From: CAXBCP01 sp047638395 | Lineage (GTDB): Bacteria; Pseudomonadota; Alphaproteobacteria; MPNO01; UBA830 | Direction: 5' to 3' | Length of the DNA: 64,000 bases | Assembly: GCA_047638395.1 (NCBI GenBank) | Contig: JBLIMV010000008.1 | Location: 1 to 64,000 of the forward strand | Shown here: positions 6,852 through 16,339 of the stretch, one piece after another | Layout: each line of letters begins with the position of its first letter | Numbering within the stretch: the stretch's first letter is position 1 | Program-made: the position numbers and the translations under genes | Notes under the pieces: generated by a model | Told to the model about the DNA's origin: nothing | Databases searched by the model: none | The model's input: only the letters and a program-made list of their open reading frames with translations

Positions 6852-7781
6852 CTATTCGGCGGCGACCTCATGCGCAGATTGCTGGCGATGGACATCGACC
6901 AGCACGTCGGGACTCAGCTCGTCGATCATGTCCCAGCTGCGCATCCATTCATACGTGCGCTGAAGCTCGTCTTCCGGTATCGGGGCAGGATCGACCATCT
7001 GCAGGCGTGACAGGCGGAAATCATCGACGGTGAGCGTATCAATACCCGGGTGCTGACCTTTGTGGCGGTCGATGAAGTACTGCATGAAACGCTTCTTGTC
7101 GGAATTGATCAGACGGACAGCCTTCTTCACCGCCCGGTTGAACGCGGCATAGGTATCGGCGTCGATATCGTCAGAGGCGACCTCGGTGCCGTGATACATA
7201 CTCTCGATCACAATCCGGCAGCCGGATTTCTCGGCCAGGGTAAGATAAGGCTCAGTCAGCGTTGTTGCCTCAACATCGCCATTCATCAACGCTTCAAACC
7301 GGGCCGATGAGCCATTGGGCGCGCGGCAGGTCTTGATCAGATCGCGCGGCAGGAAGCCTTCGAGCATCTGGTAAGTCTGGTAATGCGTGCCGAAATAATA
7401 CGGCACCGCTACCATCTTGCCGGCAAGCTGTTGCGGCGAATAGACGTCTGAGTCCGGCCCGACGACGATCCCCGCCCATACCATGATGGAGCGGCGGCCA
7501 AGCTGGCGGCCCTTGGCGGAGGTATCCTGTACGCGGCGGTAATTGCCCCATTCGCAGGCGTTGTACATATCGGCGCCGCCCTTCTCGAAGGCCTCGCCGT
7601 GGCTTGCGAACGCAGACAGACCGTCCGGCGTGGTGATTTTGGGATCGACCTTGCGCGGCGAATTCGCGCGCTTCACCCATTCGATCTCGATACCTTCTTC
7701 GGCAAACAGGCCTTCATCATCGGCCACCAATTCCGCCAGTCCCTGAAAGGGCGACGTCGTTTCCAAACGCATTTTTTTCAT
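6852..7781 (-). CDS. NMT1/SsuA-like substrate-binding protein without signal peptide
   Basis: This 309-residue protein has an NMT1/THI5-like periplasmic-binding fold: FQGLAELVADDEGLFAEEGIEIEWV at the start, then VVGPDSDVYSPQQLAGKMVAVPYYFGTHY and ALMNGDVEATTLTEPYLTLAE. The ATG has a strong AGGAGA site. There is no signal peptide, which is odd for a transporter binding protein. It may be a cytoplasmic sensor or enzyme of the same fold. It is the last gene of the HyuA-HyuB transcript, nine bases downstream of HyuB, and no permease or ATPase accompanies it. A role in the Hyu reaction or in substrate sensing is inferred. Confidence 0.72.
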   Translation of the reverse strand: MKKMRLETTSPFQGLAELVADDEGLFAEEGIEIEWVKRANSPRKVDPKITTPDGLSAFASHGEAFEKGGADMYNACEWGNYRRVQDTSAKGRQLGRRSIMVWAGIVVGPDSDVYSPQQLAGKMVAVPYYFGTHYQTYQMLEGFLPRDLIKTCRAPNGSSARFEALMNGDVEATTLTEPYLTLAEKSGCRIVIESMYHGTEVASDDIDADTYAAFNRAVKKAVRLINSDKKRFMQYFIDRHKGQHPGIDTLTVDDFRLSRLQMVDPAPIPEDELQRTYEWMRSWDMIDELSPDVLVDVHRQQSAHEVAAE

Positions 7782-7791
7782 GTCAGATCTC

Positions 7792-9537
7792 CTATTCGGC
7801 CGCTTGCGCGGGCCCGTTTAGACGTTCCAATACCAGTTCAAGCTTCTGTTGCCCGAATTCGGCGGCAACAAATTCTTCCGTTATCTTGCCATCCCGCAGA
7901 TCGGCTGCCAATGCGCTCTCGTCCCGATCTGCCGCCATGCCGTAACCGCCACCGCCGGGAGTTTCGATCCGAACGATATCGCCCTTCTGCAATGGATCAA
8001 CACCTTTTGACTTCAATGGCTTACTGTCTTTTCCTGGATTGAGAACGAAACGGCCCGATTGACCGACACCGCCGCCTTCGGCGCCCGGCACGGGGTTGCG
8101 CTGGCGGTCGCCGTAGCGCGAAAACACCACACCATCGGTCAGCACTTCCACGTTACGGGCCAAACCCAGTGCACCGCGGTATTTCCCGGCGCCACCGGAA
8201 TCCGGCAGCAATTCATAGGACCAGATGCGGACCGGGTATTCATGTTCGATCATTTCGGTCGGCGTGTTCTTGAACCGCGCCATATGCGTATCCTGCGCAT
8301 CGCGCCCGTCCTGTGTGGGACGCCCGCCCGACCCGCCGCCGAATATATCGTTATAGCTGAACGCCCGGCCGGTCTCCGGGTCGCGTCCGACAAAGGCAAC
8401 ATGGCTGATCTGCGCATGGCTCGGCGCCATCATTTTACCCGGCATCATCTTGCCGAGCGCAATCAGAATGGCTTCCTGCACCTTCAGCGACACGTTGGTC
8501 CGCGCCGCCGTAGCGGCCGGTTTGACCGGATCGACGATAGAGCCTTTGCGGGTTTTGATATCGACAACGCTGAAGACGCCCTGGTTCGGCGTCACATGCT
8601 TGTCGAGCGCAATCATGAAACCGTATTGAACGGCGGCCAGCGTGGTCGCCAGCGGGCAGTTGATATTGCCCGGCACCTGGTCGGCGCAGCCAGTCAGGTC
8701 GACGGTGACATCCTTGCCCTTTTTGATGATTTTCACGCGGATCGGGATCGGATCGTCTGTAATGCCGTCATCGTCGACAACATCTTCGCCGGTAAATTCC
8801 CCGTCAGGCAGCTTGTCGAGGCCGAGCTTCAGCCGATCTTCTGTTTCCGCGATCAGCATATCCGCCGTGCGCTCGATGGTTTCCAGACCGAAGCGCTCCA
8901 CCGCTTCGAGATAGCGCCGGATACCGGTCAGGCAGCTTGATGCCTGTGCCCGGATATCGCCGAGCGTTTTATGGGGCACCCGGACGTTATTCTCGATCAT
9001 CGCAAACAGGTCGGGATTTTCCTCGCCTGCGATATACAGGCGCACGAAGGGAAAACAGAGCCCTTCGGCGTAAATTTCGGTCAATCCACCGGCAACGCCA
9101 CCCGGCGATGCGCCGCCAAGGTCTGAATGATGCGCGACTGAGCCGACATAGCCGATCAACTCTTCGCCGCGGAATACGGGCGAAATCATCATCACGTCCA
9201 TAATATGCTGGCCACCGCGGAACGGATCGTTCGCAATCAGCACGTCACCCGGCTGCAGGGGCGTACGTTCCATGTGTTTCATGGCTTCCGACATCGTAAG
9301 TGTCGAGCCGGCCAGCAGCATCGGTGCATGCTTCGACTGCACGATAACCCGCCCGTGCCGGTCGAACAGCGCACAGGACAGGTCCTGCACCTCCTTGATC
9401 ACCGTTGACCGCGCCGTGCGCATCAGCGTCATCGCCATGTCTTCGGCGACAAGCTCGAGCGCATAGCGGATCACCTGCGCCTGCACGCGATCGCGCATAT
9501 CGGAATTTGCGTCGCTTGTCCGGTAATTGTCGGTCAT
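7792..9537 (-). CDS. hyuB: Hydantoinase B / acetone carboxylase-like subunit
   Basis: This 581-residue HyuB-family subunit begins at ATG 9537 (MTDNYRTSD). Upstream in-frame residues overlap HyuA and are unlike the family. It shows VAEDMAMTLMRTARSTVIKE, LIANDPFRGGQHIMDVMMISPVF, GGSGGRPTQDG and the C-terminal GGGGYGMAADRD region typical of HyuB. The family includes N-methylhydantoinase and 5-oxoprolinase subunits and the acetone/acetophenone carboxylase subunits. Sequence alone does not separate these. HyuA lies 65 bases upstream. The divergent thiolase/ligase operon favours a ketone-carboxylase-type role. Confidence 0.85.
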   Translation of the reverse strand: MTDNYRTSDANSDMRDRVQAQVIRYALELVAEDMAMTLMRTARSTVIKEVQDLSCALFDRHGRVIVQSKHAPMLLAGSTLTMSEAMKHMERTPLQPGDVLIANDPFRGGQHIMDVMMISPVFRGEELIGYVGSVAHHSDLGGASPGGVAGGLTEIYAEGLCFPFVRLYIAGEENPDLFAMIENNVRVPHKTLGDIRAQASSCLTGIRRYLEAVERFGLETIERTADMLIAETEDRLKLGLDKLPDGEFTGEDVVDDDGITDDPIPIRVKIIKKGKDVTVDLTGCADQVPGNINCPLATTLAAVQYGFMIALDKHVTPNQGVFSVVDIKTRKGSIVDPVKPAATAARTNVSLKVQEAILIALGKMMPGKMMAPSHAQISHVAFVGRDPETGRAFSYNDIFGGGSGGRPTQDGRDAQDTHMARFKNTPTEMIEHEYPVRIWSYELLPDSGGAGKYRGALGLARNVEVLTDGVVFSRYGDRQRNPVPGAEGGGVGQSGRFVLNPGKDSKPLKSKGVDPLQKGDIVRIETPGGGGYGMAADRDESALAADLRDGKITEEFVAAEFGQQKLELVLERLNGPAQAAE

Positions 9538-9602
9538 CAGCGTATCCAACCAGTTATCGGGTTTTATTAAAGCATGAAGGCGTTTGGGGAAGAAGCCTTC
9601 CC

Positions 9603-11660
9603 TCAGTCGCGCCGCACATCCAGATTGCAAAACCGATCGACCGTCGCCGTCCAGCCCGGCGGGATAAGGGCGGATGAGCCTTCTCCCTCGACCACTGCGG
9701 GCCCTGGAACCTCCGTACTGACAGGCAAGGACGCGCGTTGCCAGACGCTCGCCTCGCGGGCCTCCCGCACACCGGTGAAATAGACATCGCGCAGGCCTGT
9801 CTGCGCGGCCGCTCGATCCGCCTGATCGCGCGCAGGTGCTGGAAATTCCATCTCTTCGCCGCGCACCGATACGCGGATCTGTACGATTTCCACCGTCTCC
9901 TCTTCGGATCGGTAGGCGTAGCGGCGCTCATGCTGGGTGTGGAACGCCGCAACGAGTGCTGAAATCAGGCTTTCCGCCGGACGGTCAGTCCAGGGCACAC
10001 CAAGATCGATGGCAAGGTCGTAGGATTGGCCTGCATAGCGCATGTGGGCGTGCCAGTGGGTTGCCAGCACGCTTTCCTCGTCTCCGGTCGTTGCCATGCG
10101 CTCACGGGCCTCTGAATCGAGTTTCCGCAGTACGTCGGCAAGCTCCGCATCGCTCATATCCGCTGCCGGGCGCATCACCATCGCGGCGCTGTCCCAGCGC
10201 ACCGGGCACAGCATCAGCCCGACGGCTGAAAAATTACCGGCAAGATACGGTATAATCGCCCGGTTCATCCCCATCGCTTCGGCCAGTTCGACACCATGCG
10301 TTGGCCCCGCGCCGCCATAGACCAGAAGCGGCAGCTCACGGATGTCGAGCCCCTGTTCAAGGGTATGACCGGCAATCGCCTTGACCATGCGCGCCTGAAT
10401 GATCTCCAGCACGCCCGCCGCGGCGCTCGGCACATCAATCTGGAGGTGCGCGCAGATTTCCGTCTCGAACGCAGTCTCCGCCGGCACCCTGTCCAGCGAG
10501 AACCCGCCGCGCCCCGCAAGATCCGCACCCAACCGGTTAAGAAGCAGGTCTGCATCCGTGATCGTCGGCCGCATACCGCCCCGTCCGTAACAGGCAGGTC
10601 CCGGCACCGAGCCTGCCGATTCCCGGTCGACCTGAATGAAACCAATTTCATCCACCAGGGCGAGCGAGCCCCCGCCCGCAGCAACAGCGGAGACATCGAT
10701 CATCGGCACCCGCAACGGGTACCCGGCGATCTGACCTTCAAATTTCTGTACCGGCTGGCCGTTCTCGACTACCCCGATATCGAGGCTGGTGCCCCCCATG
10801 TCGATGGTAATCAGCGAACCGAGCCCGAGCGCGCGCGCCAAATTGGCCGAGGCCAGGACGCCCGCTGCCGGGCCAGAATTGACAATGTTCACCGGACGGG
10901 ACGCAGCGAGGCTGCAGCTGGTCAGCCCGCCGGATGCCATCATGATCCGGACCGACGGCACACCTGCCGCCGTGATCCGCTGCTCCAGCGTCTCGAGATA
11001 GGGCGCGATTACCGGCTTGAGCAGGGCATCCAGCACGACGGTACTGGTCCGCTCGAACTCGCGGATTTCCGGGGAAACATCGGATGAGAGCGAGATGAAC
11101 ACGCCAGGCAGCTCTTCAGATACGACTTTAGATATCTGGATCTCATGATCCGGATTAACAAATGAAAACAATAAACTAATGGCTATTCCTGATATATTAG
11201 ATGATTTAATTTCTCTCAGAACAGCCCGAAGATTGTCTTCATCCACGGGAATAACCACGTCGCCCCGCGCGTCCATTCGTTCCGTCACTTCAAGGCGGTC
11301 GGCCCGGCTGATCAGCGGTTGAGGATTGTCGATATCGAAGTCATAGATGCCCGCCTCCGGGCGCTGTATCCGGCCGATATCGAGGACATCGCGAAAGCCC
11401 TTCGTGGTCAGCAACACGCCGCGGGGCAGTTTGTTTTCAATCACCGCGTTCGTCGCCAACGTTGTCGCATGGCGCAGCGAGGCGATGCCGGTTACGCCAG
11501 CGCCAAACAGCCCGATACCGGCAAGCATGGGTGCGACCGGGTCTGCGTAATCCGTCGGCACCTTGGCCGAGTCCAGCTCGCCCGTTTCCGTGTTCAGACG
11601 CACAACGTCGGTGAAGGTGCCGCCGACATCTATGCCGATACGATATTGATTATCTGCCAT
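9603..11660 (-). CDS. hyuA: Hydantoinase A / acetone carboxylase-like ATPase subunit
   Basis: This 685-residue HyuA-family protein opens with the ASKHA ATP-binding phosphate loop, RIGIDVGGTFTDVV. It continues with LRHATTLATNAVIENK, VMMASGGL-like IRIMMASGGL, IVNSGPAAGVLASANLA, LITIDMGGTSLDIG and LLVYGGAGPTHGVELAEAMG. It couples ATP hydrolysis to ring opening or substrate phosphorylation together with HyuB. Residues around ISLLFSFVNPDHE are normal for the family, yet the DNA there (11161-11220) is only about 25% GC, far below its surroundings. The start codon has a weak ribosome site. The gene is divergent from the thiolase, with 113 bases between. Confidence 0.87.
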   Translation of the reverse strand: MADNQYRIGIDVGGTFTDVVRLNTETGELDSAKVPTDYADPVAPMLAGIGLFGAGVTGIASLRHATTLATNAVIENKLPRGVLLTTKGFRDVLDIGRIQRPEAGIYDFDIDNPQPLISRADRLEVTERMDARGDVVIPVDEDNLRAVLREIKSSNISGIAISLLFSFVNPDHEIQISKVVSEELPGVFISLSSDVSPEIREFERTSTVVLDALLKPVIAPYLETLEQRITAAGVPSVRIMMASGGLTSCSLAASRPVNIVNSGPAAGVLASANLARALGLGSLITIDMGGTSLDIGVVENGQPVQKFEGQIAGYPLRVPMIDVSAVAAGGGSLALVDEIGFIQVDRESAGSVPGPACYGRGGMRPTITDADLLLNRLGADLAGRGGFSLDRVPAETAFETEICAHLQIDVPSAAAGVLEIIQARMVKAIAGHTLEQGLDIRELPLLVYGGAGPTHGVELAEAMGMNRAIIPYLAGNFSAVGLMLCPVRWDSAAMVMRPAADMSDAELADVLRKLDSEARERMATTGDEESVLATHWHAHMRYAGQSYDLAIDLGVPWTDRPAESLISALVAAFHTQHERRYAYRSEEETVEIVQIRVSVRGEEMEFPAPARDQADRAAAQTGLRDVYFTGVREAREASVWQRASLPVSTEVPGPAVVEGEGSSALIPPGWTATVDRFCNLDVRRD

Positions 11661-11773
11661 ACGATCTTTGTACGGGGGCGGTACCGATCAGCCAAGAGGG
11701 TTACGCTGTATTGACCCGCCAGCGTCGTCCGGCGAAGCTGCGAATAACAAGATTGATAGAGAGGGCTCAACCG

Positions 11774-12979
11774 ATGACAGACGCCTATATTCCCTACGGA
11801 GGATACTGGTCCACACCATTTGCAAAATGGCAGGGAACATTGAGCAATCTCAACAGCGTAGAGCTTGCAGCTCATGTTGCCAAAGATGAGCTGGAACGGC
11901 GAGACATCGATGCAGCCGGGTTCGATATGGCGATCCTCGGCATGACGGTCCCGCAGCATAAATCATTCTACGGCGCCCCCTGGATGGCCGGAATGATGGG
12001 CGCAGACCGCCTCACCGGCCCGACCATCGCGCAGGCCTGCGCAACATCGGCAAGGTGCCTGCAGAATGCCAGCCAGGAAATCGACGGTGATACTGCGGAA
12101 TCGGCGCTCATCGTCGCCACCGACCGCACGTCCAATGGCCCCAACGTCTATTATCCGAACCCTTTGGCCCCCGGCGGCACCGGCACCAGCGAGAACTGGG
12201 TGCTGGATAATTTCGGCCATGATCCCTATGCGCACGTCGCCATGGTCGGCACCGCGGAGAACGTCGCCAAAAAATGGCAGATTACGTCGGAAGAACAGCA
12301 TGACGTCGTCGCACAGCGCTACGAACAGTATTGCGATGCGACGGCAGACGATAACGCGTTCCAGAAACGCTACATGCGCCTGCCCTTCGAGGTGCCGGAC
12401 CAGAAATTCCGCAAGACGGTGGCGACCATGACCGGCGATGAAGGCGTGTTTGAGACGACGCGCGAAGGCCTGAACAGGCTGAAACCCGTTGTACCGGATG
12501 GCACGGTCACATTCGGCAGCCAGACCCACCCTGCCGACGGCAATACCGCGATGATTGTGACCACCCGCGACAAAGCCCGGGAAATGTCCACCAACCCGAA
12601 GATCGAAATCCGCCTTGCAGGCTTTGGCCAGGCGCGGACGGACAAGGCTTTCATGCCCCATGCGCCGGTGCCCGCCTCCCAGCGGGCGCTCGGCAATGCC
12701 GGTATATCGCTCGACGACATCACGGCGGTCAAAACCCATAACCCGTTTGCCGTGAACGATATCGTGTTCTGCCGGGAAACCGGCTTCGACATCACGAAAA
12801 TGAACAATTACGGCTGTTCGCTGATCTGGGGCCACCCCCAGGGGCCGACCGGTCTGCGCGCGATCTGCGAGCTGATCGAGGAGCTGACGATCCGGGGCGG
12901 CGGATACGGGCTGTTCAACGGCTGTGCGGCCGGCGACAGCTCGGTCGCCGCGGTTATAGAGGTCAGGGACGCGGCATGA
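11774..12979 (+). CDS. Thiolase-family acyl-CoA acetyltransferase
   Basis: This 401-residue thiolase starts at ATG 11774 with GAGAGG upstream. The nucleophilic Cys is C89 in AQACATSARC. The C-terminal catalytic pair is in IWGHPQGPTG (His) and FNGCAAGDSS (Cys). The glycine-rich end and the active-site spacing match degradative thiolases, which split 3-oxoacyl-CoA with CoA. It is the first gene of a tightly coupled operon (ATGA overlap with the next gene) containing SDR, alcohol dehydrogenase and CoA ligase. It could therefore act last in converting a beta-keto acid into acyl-CoA plus acetyl-CoA. Confidence 0.82.
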   Translation: MTDAYIPYGGYWSTPFAKWQGTLSNLNSVELAAHVAKDELERRDIDAAGFDMAILGMTVPQHKSFYGAPWMAGMMGADRLTGPTIAQACATSARCLQNASQEIDGDTAESALIVATDRTSNGPNVYYPNPLAPGGTGTSENWVLDNFGHDPYAHVAMVGTAENVAKKWQITSEEQHDVVAQRYEQYCDATADDNAFQKRYMRLPFEVPDQKFRKTVATMTGDEGVFETTREGLNRLKPVVPDGTVTFGSQTHPADGNTAMIVTTRDKAREMSTNPKIEIRLAGFGQARTDKAFMPHAPVPASQRALGNAGISLDDITAVKTHNPFAVNDIVFCRETGFDITKMNNYGCSLIWGHPQGPTGLRAICELIEELTIRGGGYGLFNGCAAGDSSVAAVIEVRDAA

Positions 12980-13773
12980 GCGCCACCCCTGACACTTCCA
13001 CCAGTCCCGACACATCGAACAGTGTTGAGGGCCGTGTCGTTATCGTCACGGGTGGCGGCACCGGGATCGGGCGCGCCTATGCGAAGCATTTCGCAGCCAA
13101 TGGCGCGATACCCGTCATTGCCGAGATCAATGGCCAGGCCGGATCCAGCGTTGCTGCCGAAATCAAGGCTGACGGCGGCCAGGCGCTTGCCGTCCAGACC
13201 GATGTCACCGACGAAGACTCCGTTGCGGAGACGATTGCCCGGGCCATGGAAGAATTCGGCCGGATCGATGTCCTGCTTAACAATGCCGCCATTTTTTCGA
13301 CGATCAAGCGATCCCGTTTCGAAGACATCAGCCGGGAGGACTGGACCAAGGTCCTCGACGTCAACGTCATCGGGTCGTGGATATGCTCGAAACTGGTGGT
13401 CCCGCATATGGAGGCAGGAGGATATGGTCGCATTATCAACATCTCGTCCTCGACCGTACCGGTCGGATTGCCGCTGCTGATGCATTACGTCACGTCGAAA
13501 GCGGCCGTGATGGGTATGACACGCTGCCTGGCAACGGAACTCGGTGAACGCGGCATCACCTGCAACGCTATTCTGCCCGGTATGACGGAGTCCGAAGTCG
13601 AATATGTCGGTCGCACGGAAGCCAGTTTTGGCGCGGTCCTTGGCATGCAAAAACTAAAACGTATCGAGCAGGCCGATGATCTTGTCGGCATGGCCCTGTT
13701 CCTGGCATCGCCCGCGAGCGGGTTTATGACGGGCCAGTCTCTGCTGGTCGATGGCGGGATGGCCTATTCCTGA
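12976..13773 (+). CDS. Short-chain dehydrogenase/reductase (FabG-like)
   Basis: This 265-residue NAD(P)-dependent oxidoreductase shows the Rossmann TGGGTGIG (25-32), NNAA (102-105), Ser in NISSSTV (about 157-159) and catalytic Y171-x3-K175 (YVTSK). The end, SGFMTGQSLLVDGG, is the classic SDR C-terminus. It overlaps the thiolase stop by ATGA and its own stop overlaps the next ATG, so translation is coupled. In this setting it may oxidise a secondary alcohol to a ketone, or reduce a 3-oxoacyl-CoA. The choice is inference. Confidence 0.87.
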   Translation: MSATPDTSTSPDTSNSVEGRVVIVTGGGTGIGRAYAKHFAANGAIPVIAEINGQAGSSVAAEIKADGGQALAVQTDVTDEDSVAETIARAMEEFGRIDVLLNNAAIFSTIKRSRFEDISREDWTKVLDVNVIGSWICSKLVVPHMEAGGYGRIINISSSTVPVGLPLLMHYVTSKAAVMGMTRCLATELGERGITCNAILPGMTESEVEYVGRTEASFGAVLGMQKLKRIEQADDLVGMALFLASPASGFMTGQSLLVDGGMAYS

Positions 13774-14807
13774 TGAAAGCACTTGTCCTGAACGGCCCCG
13801 GCGAGCCTTTTTCCCTGGAAACCGTCCCTGACCCCGCTCCCGGCCCCGGAGAAGCGGTGGCGAAAGTCCTCGCCTGTGGTGCCGGCCTGACGATCCAGCA
13901 TGTCAAAGCCGGCCGCGCGAAGGTCGATTACCCACGCATTATAGGCCATGAGATTACCGGTATTATCGAGGCGGTCGGCGCCGGCGTGACAAACGTGAAA
14001 GTCGGCGACCCGGTCACGGCATATTTCTATCTGACCTGCGGGCAGTGCAAGTGGTGCCGGATCGACCGGGAGACCATGTGCGAGGATTTCGGCGGGTATA
14101 TCGGCCGCGCCTGCGATGGCGGATACGCCGAACTGATGAAACTGCCGGCCAAAAACTTCCTCAAATTGCCCGAAACACTGGATTGGAAGGCCCATCCAGC
14201 CGAAATTGGCGTTATCACGGATGCCATCGCGACACCGGTAAAGGTCGTCCGTCATGCCGGGATCAAGGCGGGTGAAACCGTTGCCGTGTTCGGCGCGGGC
14301 GGCGGGCTGGGTATTCACATGCTGATGCTGGCCAAATGGGCCCATGCGCACGTGATCGCCGTCGATATTGCCGCCGACAAGTTCGACGCCTGTCGCGCTG
14401 CCGGTGCCGATATCTGCATAAACCCGCGGGATGGCAACGCTGTGGAGACGCTCAAAGACCTGTCGGGCGGTGGCATTGATGTCGCCATCGATTTCGTCTC
14501 CTCGACCGAAACGCTTGAAACCGCCGTCCAAGCCCTTGGCCGGGGTGGCCGCATGGTGACATTGGGTGGGTCCGGAGAGACGTTCAGCGCCAATGCCCAT
14601 GCGATGCTGGAAAAAGAGCTCGTCCTGATGGGCAGCCGTTACGCGACCCGCCAGGAAGTGATCGACTCGCTCGAGCTTTGCGGGCGCGGGGATGTCTGGC
14701 CGCTGGTGACTGAAACCACCGACATGGCAGGCGCCGAAGCGCTTCACGCGCGTGTCGAACAGGGACTGGTCACCGGACGCGCCGCGATTCTGATGTCAGG
14801 CAGCTGA
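13773..14807 (+). CDS. Zinc-dependent alcohol dehydrogenase (MDR family)
   Basis: This 344-residue medium-chain dehydrogenase has catalytic-zinc candidates C35 and the GHE motif at 58-60. Structural-zinc cysteines are C89, C92, C95 and C103. The nucleotide-binding loop is VFGAGGGLGIHML at about residue 168. The start ATG overlaps the SDR stop. The usual Cys-Gly-Thr-Asp motif after the first zinc ligand is replaced by C-G-A-G-L-T, so substrate geometry may differ from typical alcohol dehydrogenases. It oxidises an alcohol or aldehyde, or reduces an enone, within the thiolase operon. Confidence 0.83.
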   Translation: MKALVLNGPGEPFSLETVPDPAPGPGEAVAKVLACGAGLTIQHVKAGRAKVDYPRIIGHEITGIIEAVGAGVTNVKVGDPVTAYFYLTCGQCKWCRIDRETMCEDFGGYIGRACDGGYAELMKLPAKNFLKLPETLDWKAHPAEIGVITDAIATPVKVVRHAGIKAGETVAVFGAGGGLGIHMLMLAKWAHAHVIAVDIAADKFDACRAAGADICINPRDGNAVETLKDLSGGGIDVAIDFVSSTETLETAVQALGRGGRMVTLGGSGETFSANAHAMLEKELVLMGSRYATRQEVIDSLELCGRGDVWPLVTETTDMAGAEALHARVEQGLVTGRAAILMSGS

Positions 14808-14812
14808 CCGAC

Positions 14813-16330
14813 GTGATCGACCGCAACGCCCTGCCGACGGTGCACAACACAGTCGTGCATATGCTGCAGGACGCGCTAGAGCGCCGCCCTGACGCCATCG
14901 CGCTGAAGGCCGGAGATGGCGAGAGGGCGGCCACAGAGCTGTCCTATCGGGACTACGCGAGCAGCATCGCCACCCTCGCGCATCGATTGTCCGATCTTGG
15001 CGCCGCTGGCGAGCGTGTCGCACTTGTGATGGGCAACTCAATCGATATGGCGATTGCGATGTTCGCAATTCATGCGGCAGGGGCGCAGGCCGTGCCGATC
15101 AACCCGCTCTATACCGCCCGGGAGGTACAATACATCCTGACGGATGCGGCACCGGTAGCCACCTTTCACGATACGGACGTCGTCGAGCTGATATCTCCCT
15201 TGCAGGACACGGGCACCCGCATAGCAGGCGGCGGCACCGATTTTATCGCCGCTGGCGAAAATGCCTTGCCACGTCCCTTCCCTGCCGCAGACACGCTGGC
15301 GACCCTGCAATACACCGGCGGCACGACCGGTTATCCCAAGGGTGTGAACATTACCCATCGTCAGATGTCGGTGAACATCGCCCAGCGCGAAGCGATCCTG
15401 CCGACCGAAGCTGACATGGAACACATCGTCTGCGTTATGCCGCTTTTCCACGTCTTTGCCGTGTCGATGTGTCTGCATCTGGCGTGCTCCTGCCGGGGCC
15501 GATTGATGATCATGACGCGCTATCACCCCGCAGAACTATGCGAAATCATTGAAGCGGAACGCATTTCGATCCTCCCCGCCGGCCCGACGATCTTCAACGG
15601 GCTGCTCAATTTCGACGGGTTCGCGACAACCGACGTCAGCACGCTCAGATGGTGTTATTCAGGCTCTGCGCCCCTGCCGGAAGAAACCCTCAAACGCTGG
15701 GAAGATGCGACCGGGTGTTTCATCCTCGAAGGCTACGGGCAGACAGAGGCGGGACCGGTGCTTACCTACAACCCCGCCATCGGCACGAAGAAGCCGGGAT
15801 CCGTCGGCATCCCTCTCGCGCAAACCGAGGTTCAGGTCGTCGATCTCGAAACCGGCGCCACGATCCTGCCACCGGGGAAAACCGGTGAAATTCGGGCCCG
15901 CGGGCCACAGGTTATGTCGGGATACCGCAATTTGGCGGACGAGACCGCAACCACGCTGAGAGGCGGCTGGCTCTATACCGGCGATATCGGCGAATTTGAC
16001 GATGACGGGTATCTGTTCATCCGCGACCGCAAGAAAGATATGGCCATTGTCGGCGGCTATAACGTCTTTCCACGCGAAATTGACGAAGTTCTGTACACGC
16101 ACCCGGCTGTGGCTGAAGCAGCGGCAGTGGGTATCCCGGACGATTATTACGGCGAAGTCATACAGGCCTGGGTGACGCTCAAACCCGGTGTGACCTGCTC
16201 GACCGACGATCTGATGGACTACTGCACCGAAAACCTCGCGAAGTACAAAGTGCCCAAGAACATATTCATCGGTGACGATATCCCCAAAACCACCGTCGGC
16301 AAGATCGACAAAAAGGCACTGCGGGAATAG
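14813..16330 (+). CDS. AMP-forming acyl-CoA ligase
   Basis: This 505-residue adenylate-forming enzyme starts at GTG 14813, five bases after the preceding stop. The ATP-binding loop is YTGGTTGYPKG (about 164-174). The aromatic/adenine motif is EGYGQTEAGP, the hinge region YTGDIGEFDDDGYLFIRDRKKD, and the C-terminal catalytic Lys is in KTTVGKIDKKALRE. These features fit medium- or long-chain or aryl-acid CoA ligases. In the operon it would activate the carboxylate made by the HyuAB-like carboxylase, before thiolysis. This placement is inferred from context. Confidence 0.87.
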   Translation: MIDRNALPTVHNTVVHMLQDALERRPDAIALKAGDGERAATELSYRDYASSIATLAHRLSDLGAAGERVALVMGNSIDMAIAMFAIHAAGAQAVPINPLYTAREVQYILTDAAPVATFHDTDVVELISPLQDTGTRIAGGGTDFIAAGENALPRPFPAADTLATLQYTGGTTGYPKGVNITHRQMSVNIAQREAILPTEADMEHIVCVMPLFHVFAVSMCLHLACSCRGRLMIMTRYHPAELCEIIEAERISILPAGPTIFNGLLNFDGFATTDVSTLRWCYSGSAPLPEETLKRWEDATGCFILEGYGQTEAGPVLTYNPAIGTKKPGSVGIPLAQTEVQVVDLETGATILPPGKTGEIRARGPQVMSGYRNLADETATTLRGGWLYTGDIGEFDDDGYLFIRDRKKDMAIVGGYNVFPREIDEVLYTHPAVAEAAAVGIPDDYYGEVIQAWVTLKPGVTCSTDDLMDYCTENLAKYKVPKNIFIGDDIPKTTVGKIDKKALRE

Positions 16331-16339
16331 ACTCCGGCG

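Noticed and set aside
11963..13015. 350-residue open frame opposite the thiolase
   Set aside because: Shadow of the thiolase codons; no domain visible, and it spans the thiolase-SDR junction.
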